Shown: positions 26,601 through 38,600 of the stretch, one piece after another
Position numbering within the stretch: position 1 is the stretch's first letter
Layout of the letters: each line of letters starts with the position of its first letter
NCBI RefSeq assembly: GCF_011386835.1
Contig: NC_088792.1
Span: 222,669,894 to 222,733,893 of the forward strand
From: Chrysemys picta bellii
Taxonomy: Eukaryota; Chordata; Testudines; Emydidae
Direction of reading: 5' to 3'
DNA length: 64,000 nt
Made by a program: the position numbers and the translations under genes
The notes under the pieces: generated by a model
What the model was told of the DNA's origin: nothing
The model's database searches: none
The model's input: the letters and a program-made list of their open reading frames with translations, nothing else

Positions 26601-29600
26601 AGGGATCTTCCCTGATACCAGCCACGTGGTGGGGGAAGGGATAAAGCGATCATCCCAGAGAATTGTGTGTGTGTGTGGGGGGGGGAGTAGTTTGTTTTCT
26701 GCTACTGCCGGTTAACAGGAAAACCACAGCACTCAACGGGCTTTGCTTGGTATGTGGGAAAGGAGGGCGCAGAAGCCGAAAGACAATGGCTTACTATGGC
26801 CGCATGCAAGCCGAATTCTGTTGCCCGGATCTGCGTCTGTGCTCTCTAACACCAAAGCCACAGGCACTCAATATTAAGATGCAAAATGCGACCTTGCACT
26901 GAAATAACATGTGCTATGTAATGTGAATAGTGTTGTTCACCGTGAAAGAGTATAAGCATTGTTCTGTAAAATGTATCTTTTTAAATACTTCTCTCCCTTT
27001 TTTCCTTCCCTCCAGCAGCTGCAAATTTTTCAAGCCTCCCTCCTCCGTCCCAAAGGCTCTCTCAGATAAGGCAGAGGGAAAAAAAAGGACGCAAGACAAC
27101 ATGTTCTCGGAAATCATGGAATCGACCCGCAATGAAAGAGCTCATCTGAATGAATGGAAGGACACGGTATCAAAGTAGAGGAAAGATGCCAGTGAACATG
27201 AGGACAGGAGGGACCAACGTGAGGACATGAGGGACGCTCGAGATGAGAGGTGGCAGCAGGAAGATCAGAGGAGACAGGATACAATGCTGGGGCTGCTGCG
27301 TGAGCAAACAGACATGCTCCAGCGTCTGGTGGAGCTTCAGGAACAGCAGCAGGATCACAGAGTGCCACTACAGCCCCTGTATAACCACCCTCCCCGCTCA
27401 CCATGTTCCATAGCCTCCTCACCCAGACATGTAAGAAGGTGGGGGGGAGGGGGAGGAGAGGCTCTGTGCACCCTCCCATTCCACCCCAGTGGACAGCCCA
27501 AGCAAAAGGCTGTTATTACTTTAACCTTTTTTTAGTGGCCTTTTACTTTCCTCCAATCCTCCTCCCAAACCCCACCCGGGCTACCTTGTCAGTTCTCTCC
27601 CTCTTTTTATAATCAATTAATAAAGAATAAATGATTTTTAAATGATAGTGACTTTATTTCCTTTGAAAGCAAGCTGTGATCGAAGGGGGAAGGTGGGTTG
27701 CTTACAGAGAATGAGTCAATAAAGGGGGTGGGTTTTCATCAAGGAGAAAAACAGAAATTTCACACTGTAGCCTGGTCAGTCATGAAATTTGTTTTCAAAG
27801 CTTCTCTGATGTGCAGTGCTTCCTGGTGTGCTCTTCTAATCGCCCTGGTGTCTAGCTGCGCATAATCAGCAGCCAGGCGATTTGCCTCAGCCTCCCACCA
27901 TGCCATAAAGGTCTCCCCCTTACTCTCACAGAGATTGTGGAGCACACAGCAAGCAGCAATAACAATGGGAATATTGGTTTGGCTGAGGTCTGAGCGAGTC
28001 AGTAACGTGCGCCAGCGACCTTTTAAACGTCCAAATGCACATTCTACCACCATTCTCCACTTACTCAGCCTGTAGTTGAACAGCTCCTGACTCCTGTCCA
28101 GGCTGGCTGTGTATGGCTTCATGAGCCATGGCATTAAGGGGTAGGCTGGGTCCCCAAGGATAACTATAGGCATTTCAACATCTCCAACCGTTACTTTCTG
28201 GTCTGGGAAGTAAGTCCCTTGCTGCAGCCGTTTAAACAGAGTAGTTTTCCTGAAGACGTGAGCGTCATGAACCCTTCCCGGCCAGCCCACGTTGATGTTG
28301 GTGAAACGCCCCTTGTGATCCACCAGTGCTTGCAGCACCATTGAAAAGTACCCCTTGCGGTTTATGTACTGGGTACCCTGGTGCTCCGGTGCCAAGATAG
28401 GGATATGGGTTCCATCTATCGCCCCACCACAGTTAGGGAATCCCATTGCAGCAAAGCCATCCACTATGACCTGCACGTTTCCCAGAGTCACTACCTTTGG
28501 TAGCAGCAGCTCAGTGATTGCTTTGGCTACTTGCATCACATCAGCCCCCACAGTAGATTTGCCCACTCCAAATTGATTCCCGACTGACCGGTAGCTGTCT
28601 GGCGTTGCAAGCTTCCACAGGGCTATCGCCACTCGCTTCTCAACTGTGAGGGCTGCTCTCATCTTGGTATTCTGGCGTGTCAGGGCAGGGGAAAGCAAGT
28701 CACAAAGTTCCATGAAAGTGCCCTTACGTATGCAAAAGTTTCGCAGCCACTGGGAATCGTCCCACACCTGCAACACTATGCGGTCCCACCAGTCTGTGCT
28801 TGTTTCCCAGGCCCAGAATCGGCGTTCCACGGCTAGAACCTGCCCCATTAACAACATGATCACCAAAGCGCCGGGGCCGTGGTTTGAGAGAATTCTGTGC
28901 CCATGTCCTCATCACTCTTGTTGCCACGCTGCCATCGCCGCCGCCACCTCCTCCGTGCCTCGTTTTTCTGGTCCTGGTTCAGCATAAACTGCAGGAGAAT
29001 GCGTGAGGTGTTTACAATGTTCATGACTGCTGTCTTGAGCTGAGCGGGCTCCATGCTTGCCGTGGTATGGTGTCTGCAGTGTTCACCCAGGAAAAAAGGA
29101 GGGAAACGGTTGTCTGCCATTGCTTTCATGGAGGGAGGGGTGAGGCTGTACCCAGAACCACCTGCAACAATGTCCCCCCCCCCCACATCAGGCACTGGGA
29201 TCGCAACCCAGAATTCCAATGGGCGGGGGAGACTGCGGGAACTATGGGATAGCTATGGGATAGCTATCCACCGTGCAACGCTCCAGAAATCGACGCTAGC
29301 CCTGGTACATGGACGCACACCGCCGAATTAATGTGCTTAGTGTGGCCACATACATTCGACTTTATACAATCTGTTTCCAAAATTCGAATTCTGTAAATTC
29401 GGATTAATCCCGTAGTGTAGACATACCCAATGACTTGTATTCTTCACTATTTACCACTCCCCCAATTTTTGGGTCACCTGCAAAAACTTAAACAGTGATG
29501 ATTTTATGTTTTCTTTCAGGTCATTGATAAAAATGTTAAATAGCATAGGACGCCAAATAGATCCCTGGGGGACCCCACTACAAATGCTCAATGATGATTC

Positions 29601-32600
29601 CCCACTTACAATTACATTGAGACCTTTTAGTTAGCCAGTTTTTAGTCCATTTAATGTGTGACATGTTGATTTTATATCATTCTAGTTTTTTTAATCAAAA
29701 TGTCATGGGGTACCAACTCAAATTGATAAAGGATAATAACTTTATAATACAGTAATTGATAATACCATTGTCAAGGTTCTTTTTGTCCCTAATACATTTT
29801 TAAAAAACTACTTATTGTCCTTAACTCTGGTTGCCATATAATTCTCCTTGTGTCCCTTGCTTCCTTTATCAATTTTCTACATTTAGTAGCTTCTGATTAC
29901 TATCAACTTCCCTTTTCTTCCATTTGTTAGGACATTCAAGATAATTTTCTTCTGGGTATCATTACGCTTGAACAGGTAATGCCAGTGCCACTCCCAATCC
30001 CCTTTTGCCAACTCAATCCATCCTAAATAGGTTATAAGCAGTGATTTTAACATTCCAGTTATGCGAATCATGGTTTCAGTATACCAACTAGAGCTAATTT
30101 TTGCTCACAAATAAGCAATTTCAATTCCTCTTGTTTGTTACCCAGGCTCCTAGCACTGGTGTATGGGCAATTAAAGAATTTCTCCTCTTCATGTCCTTCA
30201 GATCCTCAATTTTGTTCTCAACATTTCAATTTTGTGCTAATGAGTGCTCTTATCTTCCCTCTTTTTACCCTTCCCTTTTTGTATTAGTTTAATGCTTTCC
30301 TGACTACTGGAGCCAGCCTGTTCCCAAACACATTAGTTCCCCTTCTGCTGAGGTGGAGACTATCCAAACTGTACAGCCCTCTCTTCCCAGGGAAAGTGAA
30401 CCAATGTTCCACAAAACCAAAACTCTGCACCCTACACCATTTACCTAGTCAGCAGTACGCTTCCATGAGTGAAAGAATGCTCTCCAAGAAGATCCCATGG
30501 ACTTTCTTCTTCTTCAGCATGCTTCCGAGTTCCCTGAAGTCATCTATTTTCTGAGAGATATCCCATGATGCAGTGTCATTAAACCATCACCAATGGATCC
30601 TTGTCCATCAACTTCAGAAGCCTATCCAATTTCAGAGCAACTTCTTGTGTCATGGCTCCAGACAAACACCACACCATCCTGTTGTCCACCTCTCCTCTGC
30701 AGAATGTTTTCAACTCTTCTGAATATTGATTCCCTAATAAGGATCATCTGTCTTCCTTGGACAGTTGGAGAACTCTTTGTGGGCAAGCTTGATTTTCTTA
30801 CATGTTGGATCAAGCTGCCATCCATAGGGCGTCCCATACATGTGTATTCCTTTGGATCTTGAGACATATCTTCCACAGTTTCCACATCAAGTACCTGGTA
30901 TCGATTGGAAACTTCTAGCAATTCTTCCTGATCCTCTTCTCTCTGGTGGCCACAGCCCACCTATCCTCATCTGTCTCCAGCCACGTAGAATGCAGCTGTA
31001 ACCTCTTGCCTCTGACGGTTACAAACTACAGAGCCTCTTTTCTTACCTCCTCTCTCTCTCTCAAACCCCTTGGACCTGCTTGTCTGTAGTCTCCTTATAG
31101 TTCATAGATCTTAAAGTATGGTATTATGCCTTGAGGTACAGGAAAGGCATGCTGTTGCATCAAGCAAACAAATGAACATGTTTACTGGTTCTTTTTGAGC
31201 TAGTATCTGAAAATTGCTGTAATTTAGGAAGTTAATTCTCTGAATTTTTTTTAAAATACAAGTCTACATCATAAAAACACTGTTGCAACTGACATTAGAT
31301 TCCTGGTGCTAGTCCTTGGCCTCAATAAATGGATGGAGTATCCTGCCAGAACACAGGCACAGAAATGGGCAAAGAGAGATGAGTCCCTCTCTAGAACATA
31401 GTTAAGGCACAGAGTGAAAGGGCAGTATGGAAAAATATGCACTGTCACTTCCCGTGCTACACTTTTTCCCCCCCCCTGAGGACAGCAGACTTCCATCTCC
31501 AACACTGTGAGCCTGGCACCTTTCACGAACACTAATTCACTTTAAAAAAAAAGTCAGCTCATCCTTGCTTTCATCTGTCATTTTACACACATTAAATGAT
31601 GCTAAGATTAGAATTCTAAAGAAATAAGTTGGCTATCTGCTACATCACTGCACGATTCTTTTAAAATGCAAATTAAACTCAAAACTATTTCGCTAACATG
31701 AATCGACTAAAAAAAAAAAAATGACAGCATGTAGCCACTTCTGACCAAGACTAACTTTTGTCTTCCTTTAACTAGAACACCTGTGAGTTCTTGTGCTTCC
31801 CTTAAAATCCTTTAGTAACCAAAAAATAACCAAGTTGTAAATAATCTATTCAAATTGTTTAGAAATTAACTGAATTTGAAGAGTGATTATTTAGAAGCTT
31901 TATACAGTAAATACAGCTTTGTTTTAAGCAGAAAGTCAACTCCTACCATACCTCTCCCTCATTAAAATTCCTTCTTCAGTGATAGTAACCTGTCCTACCA
32001 GATCACCTAAAGTACAATCAGAACCTTGTAACACTCAGGTAGGTAACTCACTTGAGTAATTCCAAAAAGCATTTCACCTACTACTTTGATTTACTAGTCT
32101 TCTGCATACTGGACATTTTGTAAGCAATAGCACCAAGCTTCAACCCAGGGCTGCAAAACCTCTTTCCTGTTCTAACATCCCAAGATTTGGAAGGGGACCA
32201 GACTAGTGCTGCCATGCAGAGATCACAAATCAGATTAAATAAAATTTAACTGGAGACTGTGGTCTAAATGAGGAAAGTATGCATTTCCCAATAGAAATGA
32301 CTGGAATTCCATTACATGAGGGCGGGGGGGAAAAGGCTAAAAAACCATGACTGGACTGCTTTCTCAGTCAGAGAAAAAAGAAGAGAATAGAGGAACGAGG
32401 CCTGAAGACTATTGCTCATGTTTACTGGGTTATTTATGTGTTGGCAAAATTGAGCTTGAACCAACCACCGGTTATCAAACTGTACTCCACAAGATTAGTT
32501 TTTAAATTAAAGCTTCCAGGGGAGCACTCAGTCCTTCCTCTCACGTTCCCCTTAAAAGTTAAGTCAGAAGCAATAGGGATAGAATTGACACTTAATGGTC

Positions 32601-35600
32601 CAATCTGTGAGAGTCTCTTCTTCATGATTTGACTTCAAGAAGCTAACTGTAAATCCTACTGTTAATTGTCTTGTTAGACTGACCTTGCACTGGGTAAGGC
32701 AACTCCCATCTTTTCATGTGCTGTGTATTTATACCTGCTACTGTATTTTCCACTCCATGCATCTGATGAAGTGGGTTCTAGCCCACGAAAGCTTATGCCC
32801 AAATAAATTTGTTAGTCTCTAAGGTGCCACAAGGACTCCTCGTTTTTGTGCACAAAATATGGGGCAGATCCTCAGCCCTAGCTAAGTCCCCTATGTGCTG
32901 CTCCACTTCTATACCATCTCTCTCCCTCCCCCTATTTATGGGGCGATATTGGTCTAGCAATCCTGAGTTTCTAGGGGCCTATGCCAGCTAGTATAAACTA
33001 GAACAGCTTCCTTATTGCAGAAGGCAGGAAGGTAGTTTAGAGACACATTTAGCACCCCACTGTGCCCAGCATGAGCATGCTAATCCCATTCATTTAAGTG
33101 GGAGTTCTGCACACATCTAAAGGTAAAAGTAGGCCTTAAGAGTGCAATTTGGCTAAGTGGTAATATGCAATACATTCAATTTGGTTAAGTGGTAACAATT
33201 TATACAGAACACTGAGGGGGGTAAACACCAGCAACAGAGGGGGAATAGCTAAAGGGCTGTTGCTGACAGAAGTGAGCTGAATTTAAAATGGGAAAAGTTC
33301 GGCTATATATCTGGGAAAACTTTTCCTGACAATGAGAGCTATTTGTCTGTGGAACAGTCTGCAAAGAACAGTGATGGAAACCCCATTGTTTTGAATCAGA
33401 TTTGACAAGGCACCAGCAAATGTACAAAATGAAACTGTCTCCTTTTAGCAGAGATGGACTGGATGACCTAATGAGTCTTTCCATCTCTAACTTGTACACA
33501 GCGATAGCCTAGTTATGAACCCCAAATAAATTTGCAATGAACCAGAATGGCACATCCCCAATAAGTATGTGAAAAGTACAGATTGACATTCACTACCATT
33601 AAACTGTGAAGTGCATAAAACATAAAAATATACTCATGATCTGAAAAATGTCAGACCACCGTTTGGTCTCCACCTACAAGTGCTCAGAAATCAATGTTTC
33701 TTGACTCAAGTCCTCCTTATACAGCGAATATTCCTTCTGATTTGTACAGTAGATTGCTTACATTTATAATCTCTCTGTAGGAGATAAAGAATTGTATTGT
33801 GTGAGATGAAGGGAGGAGGAAGGAGGATTATAATAAAACAATGCTTGAGGGCTAAAAAGTGTACTAGGGGAAATTGTTTTGTATGGTTAATTACGTAATA
33901 TTGATTTTTTAATACACGTGTTATTACCCTGTCACTACAGCAATGCACAGTTAGCTTGAAAATCTCTTCCTAGTAGCTCTGTATGTTGTTATTAACACCC
34001 CCTCTCCACCTCCAAACTATTATAATCATCAGTGCTTAACTTTTTAAATTGCATTGCATCTGTCTACTTTTATTGCACTTTATCCAAGCCACTTGTGAGT
34101 AATCTAGTCTAGTAGTCAACATTTCGATATGCTTGCATGTACTAGCCAGTCCGGAATACATTTATTCAGACACTGCTCTCTATCTGCTCTACAATACCAT
34201 TTTAGATTTGAATTTTCAGGACTGCTAAGATGAAGTGAAAAAATGATGTCTTGTGAAAGATCTCATTTCTTTGTCATGAAAACTAGGAGTTGTTTCAAAT
34301 GGGAAGAATCCCATAAGAAAAATGCAGCTATATAGGAATTTAAGTTTTCCACCCAGTTTAACAAGTTACAGATTGATTCTTGTATTTGGAAAGCATAAAC
34401 TGCATAAGAAAGTGAAAAATCACATTTTTCTATGAGAACATTTGATTAGAGTTTATAGTGTACATAGCTGATTTGAATTAACATGAAAGGCAGCAAATGT
34501 TTTTAAAATCTTGCCACTTCTAGAGGTTGTCTGAAACAGATTAAATCCTTCATCCATAGGACATACATTGCTTCCCCCATTACAAAGAGGATGGAAACTT
34601 CTCCCATACTGTTTCTACAGCAGCAGCAGGTTCCCAGTACTTGGGAAGGATTTTCAGGCCTTGTTCACAATCATCAGCCAGACAGAGCACAGCACTGAAT
34701 GGTATTCTCTTCAAAGGCTGTCAAATACCATTTCTTAAATATTTCAGGAAAAAAGACATTAGTAACTCTGAACATTATTAACACCACAGAACTTTCAGCT
34801 CCTAATAGTCAGGCCTTGGAACTGAAGCCAAGTTTCTCAAATGGCAGTGCAGAGCAATACCGATTTATGGTTAAAGTTTTAGAACTTAACAACCGCCTAT
34901 GTTCTCTTATCCCCTTGTTTACAACTCCAACTTGGAATCTTGAATCAAAAACTTACTTTCAAAAAAAAAAAAAAAATCTTCCATCATTCAGACATACTTG
35001 TCAATGTAGGTTTGTTTATGAACATTACACTGCAAACCTTGACTTAGAATGAGAGAAATGAAGGAATATCATTCCAGAAGAAAAACCACAGTGCATTCAC
35101 TTTTAAGACATCTAAAGATTAAACAAGTGTTGGGACTATCAATTTCCAGAGGATAGCTAAGTGAAATTGTAAACACCACAATGTGAAACTCAATAGAGAA
35201 CCAGTGAAATCCATTCTGATTTACACAGTTAGAAGACATTTTGGAAACTGTGATTACACTGCATCAGTTATAGAATATGACCATCATGAAACATTTAAAT
35301 TCTAGTTTTTAAGCATAATTGAGTGAAATGTGTTCCACTGAACTCTTGAAAGTCTGATTACTTAATTCAATTAACAGAAAAGCAGGAAGGAAATCGAAGC
35401 CAAAGTGTTAATTTTTCATGTCAGCACAATTTCTTGTAGAATTTTAAACACTGGGTTCATCAGAATTATTATTTCATCATCACTTTACAGAGATAAATAT
35501 TTCAGCTAACGAGGATCAGTTATTTTTCAAAAAAATCTGTAATCTGGATTCTATACAAGTTCTCACAGATAATATTAACTAAAGTAAGTTTTCACATACC

Positions 35601-38600
35601 AGTTGTGAACCATCAGCTTCTGTACAGCCAATAGGGCATTATAGCGAACTTGCTGGTCTTCGTGATGCATGTGGTTCATTACTAACTGTTTACCACCAAG
35701 CTGCTCAATCACTCTGAAAAAGACACACATTTTAGAATAACTTGCAATTACTTCAACCTCTGCCTGCTAACGATCAGATAATCCTAACTGCTTAGTACCA
35801 AGGGATTCAAACAGCAGGCTTAGGAATCAAAGTGAATGGTAAATGCCATCAATTTTCTAGGGGTTCCATCTTATTTCATATTCATTGCATATGTGAGGCC
35901 TCCCTGTATTTCTAAGCATGCATGTATACACACTCATTGCTGCTCCTTCTTAAATAAGAAAGTACTACTACTACTACAAAAATCCCAAACACCAGGGGGA
36001 AAAAGCAAAACTAATCCTAAACTGACCTCTAAAGGGATAGTGCTGAGTACTAGAACAAAGCTACATGCTCTTACCACAACCCAAGTCTATAACCAATTTT
36101 GGTCCCAACCCCCAGCAATTACCAATCAAAAAGGAGGTTCCCAACACAAAAGAGTGTACAAACTCCCAGGAGCCTCTCACACACGGAAGCTCTAATTCCT
36201 TAGCATTCCCTGTTCAGACTTAATATCCTGTCCATGATACCCCATCACCAAAATGGAGATGGATACAATTCCCCCAGCCCACATGGAGAGAATCCTGAAC
36301 TCCCTTCAGTTTTATGGGATTCATTCTCATACATCTTACATGCCAACCAAAACATGAGGGATCCATCTAACTCTCCCCAAAGAAGGAATGCCATCCATTC
36401 TTGCCCTCCCCACCGACTGCTGCTCAGTCCCAGAGACTCAAGCAGCGTGGCCAAGAGAATGAAGTGAGCCAAACTCCTTGCTGACCTTGTGAGGCCTCAC
36501 TGAAAGTCAATATTGCAATGAAATGCCATGCCAAAAGTTCTCCATAAATGAATCTCAAACCCACAAACCCCACATAGTTTCCACAAATCCAAAACCATTC
36601 CCCTCTAATTCCCGCAGCAACATGCTTGTCACAAGAAGTGGCCCTCTCCCTATTAGCCTTCCATTTGAAAGCATGCCACTACTTCTAATCACAAGTGGGC
36701 AGGGAAGTCCCATTATAAAAAAGGGGGAGAGGAAGTCACTGCCTCAGACAAAATCCCTGGCTGGAAGTTCAGTTTTCCCCCCCATGCCTCCCCAAGAGGC
36801 CATTTTACATACTGCAGCAACAGCTTTAAAGATCAAAAATAAAATACACCAGTTTTTTATTTGATCTTCTATTGCTTTAAAACACAAACATGCCTATTAG
36901 GGTGTCAAAATTATGATTACTTTGGTACAATAGCCTATGCTGTTGTCAGGACAGCCAACATCTGTGAACTGTGCAATAAATACCAATCTAGGTGGCCTCT
37001 TACATTGTATGACGTATTTCTGAACCTACAGTAAATAACTGTAGCATTCCTAGCACTTTCACTGAAGTTAATACTGCTAAAGTCTTTGGCAGTTCTTGAA
37101 TATAAGAAAAGCTAGGACGGTTTGCCAAGGGGCTGACAGTGCCTTTTACTGCAGGTTCTCTGAATGATGCTAAAAACATTATATGCATCCGAAGAAGTGG
37201 GCTGTAGTCCACGAAAGCTTATGCTCTAATAAATTTGTTAGTCTCTAAGGTGCCACAAGTACTCCTGTTCTTCTTTTTGCGGATACAGACTAACACGGCT
37301 GCTACTCTGAAACCTGTCAAAAAAAAACATTATACTTTCTCATCTTGCCCTTCTTTGCTCTAGATGATGTACATATAAGGTGATAATGCACAAGGTGGGT
37401 GAGGAAATATCTTTTATTAGACCAACTTTTTTCTGTTGGTAAGTGACAAACTTTCAAGCTTACACAGAGCTCTTCTTTAGGTCTTGGTTTGAAGAAGAGC
37501 TCTGTGTAAGCTCAAAAACTTGTCTCTCCACCAACAGAAATTGATCCAATAAAAGATATTCACTCACCCAACCTTGTCTCTAATATTCTGGGACCAACCC
37601 ACCTACAATAACACTGCATATAAAAGAGTCCCAGGTATTCGAGAGATCAATAGTGGCCTTTGCTAGAAATCATGGCAGTGCTTTGTGCAGATAAAAGATA
37701 AAAAAAAATTATGTATCAAATCGGAGGGTTCAGCAATACCAATTTCTGCTGGAATGTATCAACTGTATTGCTTATTTCCATGGATTCACAGATTCAAGGT
37801 GCTTAACCTCCAGGCCACTTATTTTTGACAAGTCTTATGGGACAAATTTTGAAAACCTGTTTATCATGAAATCTTATTACTTTTCCTGTATCTCTGAGAG
37901 ACTGGGGGGGGGGTGCATTTAAATAACAGACAAAATGGAGCAGACCCTTTATAGTATTTTCCATTTGAAAAATGTAAACAGTATTCTATTTCTTAATGCT
38001 GCGTTTTCATTTACCAAGATATTTTGCTGTAGCATTTTAACTCTGCACTAATCTTTGGAAACAGCAACAAACATTTGTTCAAAAATCAGTGATCCTAAAT
38101 CATCAAAATTTGTCATGTGCCATCATTTTATATGTGGATAATTAAGCTGGTATTGGTCACTGCACAAGAGACTTCCAATTGAAAATGATCTTGAAAACGT
38201 TACATCTGCATATTGTAGTTTAATATTTCTTTAATGTACTTTAAAATGTGTAATGAGCAACAAGTAATTTTATTAGCCACCAGATGGTGTATTGTAATTA
38301 TCTAATGTTTTAAAGTAGTCTGCATTGCTTTAGACCTCTGGCAAGAGGAATCTGGCAGGGCATCGCCTTGTCCAAAATTCATTGGAGCGAAAGGTTTGGA
38401 GAAACAGGGACTTTCATATATTGATGATAGAAATAATGATGAAAGGGAGACAGTGAATTGGGTATGATGACAGTAGCACTCTATGTCCTCACTGTAATCA
38501 AACACCCGCAGCTGGCCTGGGTCAGCTGACTTCAGCACAGGGGCTATAAAATTGCTGTGAACTTGGAACTTAGAAACTTGGGCTCGGGCTGGAGCCTGAG

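Larger units (their letters stand above)
25150..29428. mobile_element. Harbinger (PIF) DNA transposon, 4.28 kb, both genes recognisable
   Basis: Left end gggcttggtccacactatga and right end (reverse complement) gggtatgtctacactacggg form imperfect terminal inverted repeats of about 36 bases, both running into TTAAT[TC]CGAATTTA. AAT is present at both junctions (25147-25149, 29429-29431), compatible with the 3-bp target duplication of this superfamily. The CR1 reads continuously across if one AAT is removed. Gene layout is typical: Myb/SANT-like protein on the plus strand, DDE transposase on the minus strand, converging at about 27.6-27.7 kb. Confidence 0.9.
17659..35599 (-). other. ATP6V1H: last intron of ATP6V1H (about 17.9 kb)
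   Basis: GTATGTG donor at the upper end, TTTCAG acceptor at 17659. Contents recognised separately: MITE fragment (19327), palindromic MITE (21235), CR1 ends (21975, 33195), CR1 with nested Harbinger (24399-31085), short retroposon (32665). I see nothing assignable in 17660-19320, 22151-24398, 31086-32660 or 33501-35599, apart from single old repeat traces such as the one at 19780-19860. Confidence 0.85.

Noticed and set aside
28355..28987. Plus-strand frames across the transposase
   Set aside because: Antisense shadows of the DDE transposase.
37172..37334. tRNA-derived SINE assignment with A and B boxes
   Set aside because: Target duplication and A tail show retroposition, but I could not find convincing A and B boxes, so the element is left as an unclassified short retroposon.
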